A DNA stretch of 64,000 bases from Eledone cirrhosa (lineage: Eukaryota > Mollusca > Cephalopoda > Octopoda > Eledonidae), in assembly GCA_964016885.1 (NCBI GenBank), contig OZ024747.1, forward strand, positions 61,062,397 to 61,126,396, given 5' to 3'. The notes beneath the pieces are model-generated. The model had not been told where the DNA came from. It was given only the letters and a program-made list of their open reading frames with translations, and did not search any database. Positions 19,424 through 35,117 of this stretch are shown piece by piece. The stretch's first letter is position 1; every line of letters begins with the position of its first letter. The translations under genes were made by a program, and so were the position numbers.

Positions 19424-19650
19424 CATCATCATCATCATTTAATGTCTTTCTTCCATGCTAGCATGGGTTTAGATGGGAATTGTCCTACTTGAGGCAAGAT
19501 TGGTCGGGTGACCGTGTCTCAACCGTATAGGACTGTCTGGCAGGTTTTCTACGGCTGGATGCCTTTCCTAACACCAACCACGTTTACAGTATGGACTGGG
19601 AGGTTTTTACCGTGTTACCTACATGGCCACATTACAGCATGGACTGTGTG
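19424..19650 (-). repeat. Dispersed repeat, minus orientation, largely unexpanded
   Basis: ACCATCATCATCATCATTTA, CCATGCTAGCATGGG, TTTTCTACGGCTGGATGCC, CTAACACCAACCACGTTTAC and two imperfect copies of the 48-bp-type module (TATGGACTGGGAGG, CATGGACTGTGTG) follow in canonical order. It is one of the better preserved copies. Confidence 0.85.
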
Positions 19651-19651
19651 T

Positions 19652-19801
19652 ACATGTATGTTTTTATGTATATATGTGTGTATGTATGCATGTATATATA
19701 TATATATATATATATGTATATGTATGTTTTTTTGTATGTATGCATGTATATATATATATATGTATATGTATGTTTTTATGTATATATGTGTGTATGTATG
19801 C

Positions 19802-19865
<64 letters not shown>

Positions 19866-19990
19866 TTGTATGTATATATCTGTGTATGTATATATATATA
19901 TGTATGTATGTTTGTATGTATATATCTGTGTATGTATATATATATATATATATATATATGTTTGTATGTATATGTGTGTGTGTGTGTATG

Positions 19991-20046
<56 letters not shown>

Positions 20047-20078
20047 TGTATGTATATATGTATGTATGTGTGTATAGT
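19652..20078. repeat. Compound (TA)n/(TATG)n microsatellite
   Basis: Long TA runs (about 19804-19858 and 19995-20042) alternate with TGTATGTATGTTTGTATG blocks. A block of about 115 bp is visibly repeated. Open frames rich in Y, I, C, M and V on both strands are artefacts. Confidence 0.95.
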
Positions 20079-20079
20079 T

Positions 20080-20480
20080 ATAACAGTTACAGTATAGAAA
20101 CAACACAACAAAGGAGTATGCTTTTAGTCAAAGATTTCATAATAGAATTTTCCATTAAATATTATGCAGTAAAGATTAGACGTTTGTTTTTTTACTTGCT
20201 TTTTTGTGTTGTTTATTATTATAATTATTGTTTGTATTTTTAATATTTTGAAAATCACCTCATGGTTTTGGAGAGGAAAAAAATTAATAATGATATAATA
20301 TGAAATAATAAATAAATGCAAAATCTCAATTATCCAAAGCAAAATTAAAATGATGAGAAAACAAAGAGATTTTAATGTTTTAAAACAGAGTTAGGAAGAT
20401 TGTCCTAGAGATAATGTTTACTTGCTGATCAGAAGATGTGAAGGAAACAGGGCAATAGTCTTGAGTAAGAGTGTGATATA
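20080..20480. other. AT-rich intergenic DNA, no feature seen
   Basis: No repeat or gene is recognised. Confidence 0.5.
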
Positions 20481-20717
20481 CATACACACACACATATATA
20501 TATGATGATGATATATATATATATATATATCATCATCATCATACGTCCGCTTTTCCCTGCTTGCAAGGGTAGGACTATATATATATATATTTATTTACTT
20601 ATATATATATATATGCTTATATATATGTGTTTGTGTGTGTATGCATGTATGTGTGTGTGTATATATATGTGTGTGAGTGTGTATTACATATATATATATA
20701 TATATGTGTGTGTGAGT
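20481..20717. repeat. Microsatellite cluster with palindromic triplet tails and a dispersed-repeat end
   Basis: ATGATGATG, a 20-bp TA run and CATCATCAT form a perfect palindrome at 20502-20539. It is followed by the element core CATACGTCCGCTTTTCCCTG and CTTGCAAGGGTAGG in minus orientation (20540-20577). GT and TA tracts fill the rest. Confidence 0.85.
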
Positions 20718-20733
20718 TGTATATATATATAAT

Positions 20734-20921
20734 TGTTTCTACTTTTGGCACAAGGCCAGCAATTACCCCAGTACATTACTGGTACTTCATTTTATCGACC
20801 CCGTAAGGATGAAAGGCAAAGTTAACCTCGGCGGGATTTGAACTCAGAATGGCAAGGGCCGTAACTCTATGTGTCAAAGCATGGCATCCGACCCTCTACC
20901 GATACTGCCAATTCACTACCA
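20734..20921 (-). repeat. tRNA-derived SINE inserted in a microsatellite
   Basis: From TGTTTCTACTTTTGGCACAA to CCAATTCACTACCA, with a B box as GATTTGAAC on plus (20835-20843). TGTATATATATATAAT occurs on both sides (20718-20733 and 20922-20937), consistent with a 16-bp target-site duplication, though the microsatellite context makes it less certain. Confidence 0.85.
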
Positions 20922-20937
20922 TGTATATATATATAAT

Positions 20938-21086
20938 GTGTGTGAGTGTGCATTATATATATGTGTGTGAGTGTGTATATATATAATGTGTGTGAGTGTG
21001 TATTATATATATAATGTGTGTGTATATATAATGAGTGTGAGTGTATATATATATAATATATAATATATATATATATATATATATAG
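20938..21086. repeat. (TA)n/(GTGA)n compound microsatellite
   Basis: TGTGTGTGAGTGTG alternates with TA runs in units of roughly 30 bp. Confidence 0.9.
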
Positions 21087-21568
21087 GGGTTTATTCATAT
21101 AAAAACATTGACTATGCTGAAGAGAAATGACTTTATATATATTTTAATAATGTTATCTATTCTTTGGTTTTTCTATCAGCTCATGAATGGCTCCAAATTA
21201 CTTGGTTAAAATTTTCAAAATTACCAAAAGTTAAATAAATATATAAATATTTTTTTAATAATATATTATCGAAATATAATAAAAGGAAAAAATGATAAAA
21301 TACGAAAAAGTGGTTGAAAACTAAAATATTGAAATAAAATTTCTTAAAAAGAATCACAAACTGTAATCTTTGTAGTTCGTAATTTTCTAAAATGGATACT
21401 TAATGAAAAATATATTTCATTTCTTTGAGAAATTGCTTCTGAACGTTTGATATTTAATGAAGGAAGTTAAATGGAAGATAGTTACGGAAGTTCTATGATT
21501 GCAATATCAAGTAGTGCTACTTTAGTTAGGATGAACTCTCTCTAAATGGACAGGAATACACATGGAAA
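21087..21568. other. AT-rich intergenic DNA, no feature seen
   Basis: This stretch separates the microsatellites from the triplet array and shows no recognisable feature. Confidence 0.5.
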
Positions 21569-21569
21569 G

Positions 21570-24500
21570 CAACACATCATTATCATTATCAGCAGCAGCA
21601 AATTTATCATCACTATCATCATAGTCATCATCGTTAGCACCACATCATCATCATCTTCATCTTCATCTTCATCATCATCATCAAATTCATCACCGTCATC
21701 ATCATCATCATCGTTATCACCACCACCATCAATATTATCATCATCACCACCACCACCAACATTATCATAATTACCACCATCAGCACCATCACCATTATCA
21801 CCACCATCACCATTATCATCATCACCACCATCACCATCAACATTATTACCATTATCACCAGCACCACCATCATCATTATCATCATCACCACCATCACCAT
21901 CCATTATCACCACCACCACCATCAACATTAACATCATCACTATTATCACCAGCACCACCATTATCATCATCACCACCATCACCATTATCATCATCACCAC
22001 CACCACCACCATCAACATTTTCATCACCAGCACCATCACCACTATAACCAGCACCACCATTATCATCATCACAACCATCACCATTATCATCATCACCACC
22101 ACCACCACCATCAACATTTTCATCACCAGCACCACCACCACCACCATTATCATCACCACCACCAACACCATCATCACCATCACCACCACCATCAACATCA
22201 TCACCATTATCACCATCAACAGCACCATTATCACCACCATCACCATTATTATCATCATCACCATCACCATTATCATCACCACCAACACCATCACCATCAA
22301 CATTATCATCACCACCATCACCACCATTATCATCATCACCAACACCATCACCATTATCATTATCACCAGCACCACCATCACCATTATCATCATCACCAGC
22401 ACCACCACCATCCATTATCACCACCATCAACATTATCATCATCACCACCACCATCACCATCCATTATCACCACCATCACCACCATCAACATTATTACCAT
22501 TATCATCATCACCACCATCACCATTATTACCACCACCACCATCAACATTATCATCATCACTATTATCACCACCACCACCATCAACATTTTCATCACCACT
22601 ATAACCAGCACCACCATTATCATCATCACAACCATCACCATTATCATCATCACCACCATCACCATTATCACCAGCACCACCACCACCACCAACATTATCA
22701 TCATCACCACCATCACCATGACCATTATCACCAGCACCACCATCATCACCATTATCACCATCAACAGCACCATTATCACCACCATCACCATCATCACCAC
22801 CATTATGATCATCACCAGCACCACCACCACCATCCATTATCACCACCACCATCACCATTATCATCATAACCACCACCACCACCATCAACATTATCATCAC
22901 CACCATTATCATCACCACCAGCACCACCATTATCACCACCATCACCATTATCATCATCACCAACACCATCACCATTATCATCATCACCAACACCATCACC
23001 ATTATCATCATCACCACCATCAACATTATCACCATCACCATTATCATCATCATCACCACCATCACCATTATCACCAGCACCACCATTATCACCATCACCA
23101 TCACCATCACCATTATCACCAGCACCACCATCACCATTATCATCATCACCACCACCACCACCAGCAGCATTATCATCATCACCATCACCACCATCAACAT
23201 TATCATCATCACCAACACCATCATCACCACCACCATCACCAGCACCACCATCACCACTATCATCATCACCACCACCACCATCAACATTATCATCATCACC
23301 ATTATCACCAGCACCACCATCACCATTATCATCATAACCACCACCACCACCATCAACATTATCACCATCACCACCATCACCATTATCACCATCATCACCA
23401 CCACCACCATCAACATTATCATCATCACCACCATCACCATCACCAGCACCACCATCACCATTATCATCATAACCACCACCACCATCAACATTATCATCAC
23501 CACCAATAACATCACCACCATCACCAGCACCACCATTATCACCACCACCATGATCATCATCACCACCACCACCATCAACATTATCATCATCACCACCATC
23601 ACCATTATCACCACCACACCATCAACATAACCACCACCATTATCATCATCAACATTATTACCATTATCACCATTGTCATCATCACCACCACCACCATCAC
23701 CACCACCACCATTATCATCATCACCACCACCACCATTATCATCATCACCACCACCACCATTATCATCATCACCACCATCACCATTATCACCAGCACCACC
23801 ATTATCATCATCACCATTATCACCAGCACCACCATCACCATTATCATCATCACCACCATCACCATCCATTATCACCACCACCATTATCATCATCACCACC
23901 ATCACCATTATCATCATCACCATTATCACCAGCACCACCATCACCATTATCATCATCACCACCACCACCATTATCATCATCACCACCACCACCATCAACA
24001 TTTTCATCACCAGCACCATCACCACTATAACCAGCACCACCAATATCATCATCACAACCATCACCATTATCATCATCACCACCATCACCATTATCACCAG
24101 CACCACCACCACCATTATCATCACCACCACCACCAACACCATCATCACCATTATCACCACCACCACCATCAACATTATCATCATCACCACCATCACCACC
24201 ATCACCATCATCAGCACCATTATCACCACCATCACCATTATCATCATCACCACCATCACCATTATCATCATAACCACCACCACCACCATCACCAACACCA
24301 TCACCATCACCATTATCATCATCACCACCATCACCATTATCGCCAGCACCACCATCACCATCCATTATCACCATTATCATCATCACCAACACCACCATCA
24401 ACATTATCATCATCACCACCATCACCATTATCACCATCACCACCATCACCATTATCATCATCACCACCACACCATCAACATCACCATTATCATCATCACC

Positions 24501-24965
24501 ACCATCAACATTATTACCATTATCACCATCACCACCATCACCATTATCACCAGCACCACCATCACCATTATAATCATCACCACCATCACCATCCATTATC
24601 ACCACCACCATTATCATCATCACCACCACCACCAACATTATCATCATCACTATTATCACCAGCACCACCATCACCATTATCATCATCACCACCACCACCA
24701 TCAACAATTTCATCACCAGCACCATCACCACTATAACCAGCACCACCATTATCACCATCACCACCACCACCATTATCACCAGCACCATCATCACCAGCAC
24801 CACCAGCACCACCATCACCATTATCATCATCACCACCATCACCATTATCACCATCACCACCATTATCACCATTATCATCATCACCACCATTGCCATTATC
24901 ATCATCACCATTATCACCACCACCACCATCAACATCCTCACCATCATCATCACCTCCATCACATT
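21570..24965. repeat. Degenerate ATC/ACC triplet array, ~3.4 kb
   Basis: The region consists almost entirely of CAC, CAT, CAA, ATC and TTA steps in constant triplet phase, with phrases such as CACCATTATCATCATCACCA, CACCACCATCAACATTATCA and ATTATCACCAGCACCACC shuffled through it. The plus strand is nearly G-free, G occurring mostly in CAG. The phase gives long open frames on both strands (His/Ile/Ser/Thr-rich on plus; Met/Val/Asp/Gly-rich on minus, up to 635 codons); these are not genes. At its right end it joins a dispersed-repeat core whose normal (GAT)n tail would lie exactly here. Confidence 0.95.
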
Positions 24966-25004
24966 ATCATCACCATCATTGTTTAACATCTATTTCCCAT
25001 AGAG
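24966..25004 (-). repeat. Dispersed-repeat 3-prime core joining the triplet array to the 32-bp satellite
   Basis: Read on minus, ATGGGAAATAGATGTTAAAC is followed by AATGATGGTGATGATAATG, the usual core-then-triplet-tail order. Its orientation is opposite to all cores inside the satellite to the right. Confidence 0.75.
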
Positions 25005-26259
25005 ACACTGATATGGACATATACACATATATAGAGACACTGATATGGACATATACACATGTATAGAGACATTGATATGGACATATACACATATACAGAG
25101 ACACTGATATGGACATATACACATATATAGAGACATTGATATGAACATATACACATATATAGACATTGATATGAACATATACACATATATAGAGACACTG
25201 ATATGAACATATACACATAAATAGAGACACTGATATGAACATATACACATATATAGAGACACTGATATGGACATATACACATATATAGAGACACTGATAT
25301 GAACATATACACATATATAGAGACACTGATATGGACATATACACATGTATAGAGACATTGATATGGACATATACACATATACAGAGACACTGATATGGAC
25401 AGATACACATATATAGAGACATTGATATGAACATATACACATATATAGAGACATTGATAAGGACATATACAAATATATAGAGACATTGATATGGACCTAT
25501 ACACATATATAGACACTGATATAGACATATACACATATATAGAGACACTGATATGGACATATACATATATATAGAGACACTGATATGGACATATACACAT
25601 ATATAGAGACATTGATAAGGACATATACACATATATAGACACTGATATGGACATATACACATATATAGAGACACTAATATGGACATATACACATATATAG
25701 AGACACTGATATGAACATATATACATATATAGAGACATTGATATGGACATATACACATATATAGAGACACGGATATGGACTTATACACATATATAGAGAC
25801 ATTGATATCGACATATACACATATATAGAGACATTGATATGGACATATACACATATATAGAGACACTGATATGGACATATACACATATATAGAGACGTTG
25901 ATATGGACATATACACATATATAGAGACACTGATATGGACATATACACATATATAGAGACAATGATATGGACATATACACATATATATAGACATTGATAT
26001 GGACATATACACCCATGCAAGCGTGGAACAGGGACGTTAAACGATGATGATGACAAATATATAGAGACATTAATATGAACATAAATACATATATAGAGAC
26101 ATTGATATGAACATATACACATACATAGAAACACTGATATGACACACATATATAGAGACACTGATATGGACATATACATATATATAGAGACACTAATATG
26201 AACATATACACATATATAGAAACACTGATATGAACATATACACATATATAGAGACACTA

Positions 26260-29200
26260 ATATGAACATATACACATATATAGAGACATTGATATGAACA
26301 TATACACATATATAGAGACATTGATATGAACATATACACATATATAGACACAGATACGGACATATACACATGTATAGAGACATTGATATGGACATATACA
26401 CATATATAGAGACACTGATATGGACATATACACATACATAGAGACACTGATATGGACATATACACATATATAGAGACATTGATATGAACATATACACATA
26501 TATAGAGATATTGATATGGACATATACACATATATAGAGACACTGATATGGACATATTACACATACATAGAGACACTGATATGGACATATACACATATAT
26601 AGAGACACTGATATGGACATATAGACATATATATAGACATTGATATGGACATATACACCCATGCAAGCGTGGAACAGGGACGTTAAACGATGATGATGAT
26701 GATGATGATGACACATATATAGAGACATTAATATGAACATATATACATATATAGAGACATTGATATGAACATATACACATACATAGAAACACTGATATGA
26801 ACATATACACATATATAGAGACATTGATATGGACATATACACATATATAGAGACACTAATATGAACATATACACATATATAGAGACATTGATATGGACAT
26901 ATACACATATATAGAGACACTGAAATGAACATATACACATATATACAGACACTGATATGGACATATACACATATATAGAGACACTAATATGAACATATAC
27001 ACATATATAGAGACATTGATATGGACATATACACATATATATAGAGACATTGATATGAACATATACACATATATAGAGACATTGATATGGACATATACAC
27101 ATACATAGAAACACTGATATGAACATATACACATATATAGAGACACTGATATGGACATATACACATATATAGAGACATTGGTATGGACATATACACATAT
27201 ATAGAGACATTGATATGGACATATACACATATTTAGAGACATTGATATGAACATATACACATATATAGAGACATTGGTATGGACATATACACATATATAG
27301 AGACATTGATATGGACATATACACATATTTAGAGACATTGATATGAACATATACACATATATAGAGACACTGATATGGACATATACACATCTATAGAGAC
27401 ATTGATATGAACATATACACATATACAGAGACACTAATATGAACATATACACATATATAGAGACATTGATATGGACATATACACATATATATAGAGACAT
27501 TGATATGAACATATACACATATATAGAGACATTGATATGGACATATACACATCTATAGAGACATTGATATGAACATATACACATATACAGAGACACTGAT
27601 ATGAACATATACAAATATATACAGACATTGATATGGACATATACACATATATAGAGACACTGATATGGACATATACACATATATAGACATTGATATGGAC
27701 ATATACACCCATGCAAGCGTGGAACAGGGACGTTAAACGATGATGATGATGATGACACATATATAGAGACATTAATATGAACATATATACATATATAGAG
27801 ACATTGATATGAACATATACACATACATAGAAACACTGATATGAACATATACACATATATAGAGACATTGATATGGACATATACACATATATAGAGACAT
27901 TGATATGAACATATACACATATATAGAAACACTGATATGAACATATACACATATATAGAGACACTAATATGTACATATACACATATATAGAGACATTGAT
28001 ATGGACATATACACATATATAGAGACATTGATATGGACATATACACATATATAGACACAGATACGGACATATACACATGTATAGAGACATTGATATGGAC
28101 ATATACACATATATAGAGACACTGATATGGACATATACACATACATAGAGACACTGATATGGACATATACACATATATAGAGACATTGATATGAACATAT
28201 ACACATATATAGAGATATTGATATGGACATATACACATATATAGAGACACTGATATGGACATATTACACATACATAGAGACACTGATATGGACATATACA
28301 CATATATAGAGACACTGATATGGACATATAGACATATATATAGACATTGATATGGACATATACACCCATGCAAGCGTGGAACAGGGACGTTAAACGATGA
28401 TGATGATGATGATGATGACACATATATAGAGACATTAATATGAACATATATACATATATAGAGACATTGATATGAACATATACACATACATAGAAACACT
28501 GATATGAACATATACACATATATAGAGACATTGATATGGACATATACACATATATAGAGACACTAATATGAACATATACACATATATAGAGACATTGATA
28601 TGGACATATACACATATATAGAGACACTGAAATGAACATATACACATATATACAGACACTGATATGGACATATACACATATATAGAGACACTAATATGAA
28701 CATATACACATATATAGAGACATTGATATGGACATATACACATATATATAGAGACATTGATATGAACATATACACATATATAGAGACATTGATATGGACA
28801 TATACACATACATAGAAACACTGATATGAACATATACACATATATAGAGACACTGATATGGACATATACACATATATAGAGACATTGGTATGGACATATA
28901 CACATATATAGAGACATTGATATGGACATATACACATATTTAGAGACATTGATATGAACATATACACATATATAGAGACATTGGTATGGACATATACACA
29001 TATATAGAGACATTGATATGGACATATACACATATTTAGAGACATTGATATGAACATATACACATATATAGAGACACTGATATGGACATATACACATCTA
29101 TAGAGACATTGATATGAACATATACACATATACAGAGACACTAATATGAACATATACACATATATAGAGACATTGATATGGACATATACACATATATATA

Positions 29201-29840
29201 GAGACATTGATATGAACATATACACATATATAGAGACATTGATATGGACATATACACATCTATAGAGACATTGATATGAACATATACACATATACAGAGA
29301 CACTGATATGAACATATACAAATATATACAGACATTGATATGGACATATACACATATATAGAGACACTGATATGGACATATACACATATATAGACATTGA
29401 TATGGACATATACACCCATGCAAGCGTGGAACAGGGACGTTAAACGATGATGATGATGATGACACATATATAGAGACATTAATATGAACATATATACATA
29501 TATAGAGACATTGATATGAACATATACACATACATAGAAACACTGATATGAACATATACACATATATAGAGACATTGATATGGACATATACACATATATA
29601 GAGACATTGATATGAACATATACACATATATAGAAACACTGATATGAACATATACACATATATAGAGACACTAATATGTACATATACACATATATAGAGA
29701 CATTGATATGGACATATACACATATATAGAGACATTGATATGGACATATACACATATATAGACACAGATACGGACATATACACATGTATAGAGACATTGA
29801 TATGGACATATACACATATATAGAGACACTGATATGGACA
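26260..29840. repeat. 1,707-bp higher-order repeat, about two copies
   Basis: Core spacings 1050-657-1050 repeat (26660 to 27710, 28367 to 29417), and monomer variants at many points recur exactly 1,707 bp apart. One example is the GACACAGATACGGAC monomer near 26346, 28053 and 29760. Beyond about 29840 the match is lost. Confidence 0.85.
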
Positions 29841-32800
29841 TATACACATATATAGAGACACTAATATGAACATATACACATATATAGAGACACTAATATG
29901 AACATATACACATATATAGAGACATTGATATGGACATATACACATATATAGAGACATTGATATGGACATATACACATATATAGAGACATTGATATGGACA
30001 TATACACATATATAGAGACATTGATATGGACATATACACATATATAGAGACACTGATATGGACATATACATATATATAGAGACACTAATATGAACATATA
30101 CACATATATAGAGACACTGATATGGACATATACACATATATAGAGACACTGATATGGACATATACACATATATAGACACAGATACGGACATATACACATA
30201 TATAGAGACACGGATATGGACTTATACACATATATAGAGACATTGATATGGACATATACACCCATGCAAGCGTGGAACAGGGACGTTAAACGATGATGAT
30301 GATGATAATGATGACACATATATAGAGACATTAATATGAACATATATACATACATAGAAACACTGATATGAACATATACACATATATAGAGAGACTGATA
30401 TGGACATATACACATATATAGAGACATTGATATGGACATATACACATATATAGAGACACTGATATGGACATATACACATATATAGACATTGATATGGACA
30501 TATACACCCATGCAAGCGTGGAACAGGGACGTTAAACGATGATGATGATGATGACACATATATAGAGACACTGATATGGACATATACACATATATAGAGA
30601 CACTAATATGAACATATACACATATATAGACATTGATATGGACATATACACATATATAGAGACATTGATATGAACATATACACATATACAGAGACACTGA
30701 TATGAACATATACACATATATACAGACATTGATATGGACATATACACATATATAGAGACACTGATATGGACATATACACATATATAGACATTGATATGGA
30801 CATATACACCCATGCAAGCGTGGAACAGGGACGTTAAAGATGATGATGATGATGACACATATATAGAGACATTAATATGAACATATATACATATATAGAA
30901 ACATTGATATGAACATATACACATACATAGAAACACTGATATGACATATACACATATATAGAGACACTGATATGGACATATACATATATATAGAGACACT
31001 AATATGAACATATACACATATATAGAGATATTGATATGGACATATACACATATATAGACATTGATATGGACATATACACATATATAGACACAGATACGGA
31101 CATATACACATGTATAGAGACATTGATATGGACATATACACATATATAGAGACACTGATATGGACATATACACATACATAGAGACACTGATATGGACATA
31201 TACACATATATAGAGACACTGATATGAACATATACACATATATAGAGACATTGATATGGACATATACACATATATAGAGACACGGATATGGACTTATACA
31301 CATATATAGAGACACTGATATGGACATATACACATATATAGAGACACTAATATGAACATATACACATATATAGAGACACTAATATGAACATATACACATA
31401 TATAGAGACATTGATATGGACATATACACATATATAGAGACATTGATATGGACATATACACATATATAGAGACACTGATATGGACATATACATATACATA
31501 GAGACACTAATATGAACATATACACATATATAGAGACACTGATATGGACATATACATATATATAGAGACATTGATATGGACATATACACATATATAGACA
31601 CAGATACGGACATATACACATATATAGAGACACGGATATGGACTTATACACATATATAGAGACATTGATATGGACATATACACCCATGCAAGCGTGGAAC
31701 AGGGACGTTAAACGATGATGATGATGATAATGATGACACATATATAGAGACCTTAATATGAACATATATACATACATAGAAACACTGATATGAACATATA
31801 CACATATATAGAGAGACTGATATGGACATAAACACATATATAGGGAAATTGGTATTGACATATACACATATATAGAGACATTGATATGAACATATACACA
31901 TATATAGAGACACTGATATGGACATATACACATATATAGAGACACTGATATAGACATTGATATGGACATATACACCCATGCAAGCGTGGAACAGGGATGT
32001 TAAACGATGATGATGATGATGATGATGATGACACATATATAGAGACATTAATATGAACATATATACATATATAGAGACATTGATATGACATATACACATA
32101 CATAGAAACACTGATATGACATATACACATATATAGAAACACTGATATGAACATATACACATATATAGAGACACTGATATGAACATATACACATATATAG
32201 AGACATTGATATGAACATATACACATATAGAGACACTGATATGGACATATACACATATATAGAGACACTGATATAGACATTGATATGGACATATACACCC
32301 ATGCAAGCGTGGAACAGGGATGTTAAACGATCATGATGATGATGATGATGATGATGACACATATATAGAGACATTAATATGAACATATATACATATATAG
32401 AGACATTGATATGACATATACACATATATAGAGACACTGATATGGACATATACATATATATAGAGACACTAATATGAACATATACACACATATAGAGACA
32501 TTGATATGTACATATACACATATATAGAGACATTGATATGAACATATACACATATATACAGACATTGATATGGACATATACACATATATATAGACATTGA
32601 TATGAACATATACACATATATAGAGACACTATGGACATATACACATACATAGAGACACTGATATGGACATATACACATATATAGAGACATTAATATGAAC
32701 ATATACACATATACAGAGACACTAATATGAACATATACACATATACAGAGACACTAATATGAACATATACACATATATACAGACATTGATATGGACATAT

Positions 32801-35117
32801 ACACATATATAGACACTGATATGGACATATACACATATATAGAGACACTAATATGAACATATACACATATACAGAGACACTAATATGAACATATACACAT
32901 ATATACAGACATTGATATGGACATATACACATATATAGAGACACTGATATGGACATATACACCCATGCAAGCGTGGAACAGGGACGTTAAACGATGATGA
33001 TGATGATGATGACGATGACACATATATAGAGACATTGATATGAACATATACACATATATACAGACATTGATATGGACATATACACATATATAGAGACACT
33101 GATATGGACATATACACATATATAGAGACATTGATATGAACATATACACATATACAGAGACACTGATATGAACATATACACATATATACAGACATTGATA
33201 TGAACATATACACATATATAGAGACACTATGGACATATACACATACATAGAGACACTGATATGGACATATACACATATATAGAGACATTAATATGAACAC
33301 ATACACATATATAGAGACACTGATATGGACATATACACATATATAGAGACACTAATATGAACATATACACATATATAGAGACATTGATATGGACATATAC
33401 ACATATATAGAGACATTGATATGGACATATACACATATATAGAGACATTGATATGAACATATACACATATATACAGACATTGATGTGGACATATACACAT
33501 ATATAGAGACACTGATATGGACATATACACCCATGCAAGCGTGGAACAGGGACGTTAAACGATGATAATGATGATGACACATATATAGAGACATTAATAT
33601 GAACATATACACATATATAGAGACACTAATATGAACATATACACATATATAGAGACATTGATATGGACATATACACATATATAGAGGCATTGATATGAAC
33701 GTATACACATATACAGAGACACTGATATGAACATATACACATATACAGAGACACTGATATGAACATATACACATATATACAGACATCGATATGGACATAT
33801 ACACATATATAGAGACACTGATATGGACATATACACCCATGCAAGCGTGGAACAGGGACGTTAAACGATGATGATGATGACACATATATAGAGACACTAA
33901 TATAAACATATACACATATATAGAGACACTGATATGGACATATACACATATATAGAGACATTGATATGAACATATATACATATATAGAGACATTGATATG
34001 AACATATACACATACATAGAAACACTGATATGACATATACACATATATAGAGACACTGATATGGACATATACATATATATAGAGACACTAATATGAACAT
34101 ATACACATATATAGAAACACTGATATGAACATATACACATATATAGAGACATTGATATGAACATATACACATATATAGAGACACTAATATGAACATATAC
34201 ACATATATATAGAGACACTGATATGGACATATACACATATATAGAGACATTGATATGAACATATACACATATACAGAGACACTGATATGAACATATACAC
34301 ATATATACAGACATTGATATGGACATATACACATGTATAGAGACACTGATATGGACATATACACATATATAGAGACATTGATATGAACATAGACACATAT
34401 ACAGAGACACTGATATGAACATATACACATATATACAGACATTGATATGGACATATACACATATATAGAGACACTGATGTGGACATATACACCCATGCAA
34501 GCGTCGAACAGGGACGTTAAACGATGATGATGATGATGATGATGATGACACATATATAGAGACACTAATATGAACATATACACATATTTAGAGACACTAT
34601 GGACATATACACATACATAGAGACACTGATATGGACATATACACATATATACAGACATTAATATGAATATATACACATATATAAAGACATTGATATGAAC
34701 ATAGACACATATACAGAGACACTTATATGAACATATACACATATATATAGACATTGATATGGACATATACACCCATGCATGCGTAGAACAGGGACGTTAA
34801 ACGATGATGATGATGATAATGATGACACATATATAGAGACATTAATATGAACATATATACATATATAGAGACATTGATATGGACATATACACATATATAG
34901 AGACACTGATATGGACATATACACATATATAGAGACACTAATATGAACATATACACATATATAGAGACACTAATATGAACATATACACATATATAGAGAC
35001 ATTGATATGGACATATACACATATATAGAGACATTGATATGAACATATACACATATATAGAGACATTGATGTGGACATATACACATATATAGAGACACTG
35101 ATATGGACATATACACC

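Noticed and set aside
21542..24989. Long His-, Ser/Pro-, Met/Val- and Asp/Gly-rich frames on both strands
   Set aside because: They follow directly from triplet phase in the ATC/ACC array.
26856..28517. 553-codon minus-strand frame and many similar Tyr/Cys/Ile/Val/Ser repeat frames to the end of the window
   Set aside because: All three minus frames show the same 32-residue cycle because the 32-bp monomer lacks stops. This is satellite periodicity, not a protein.
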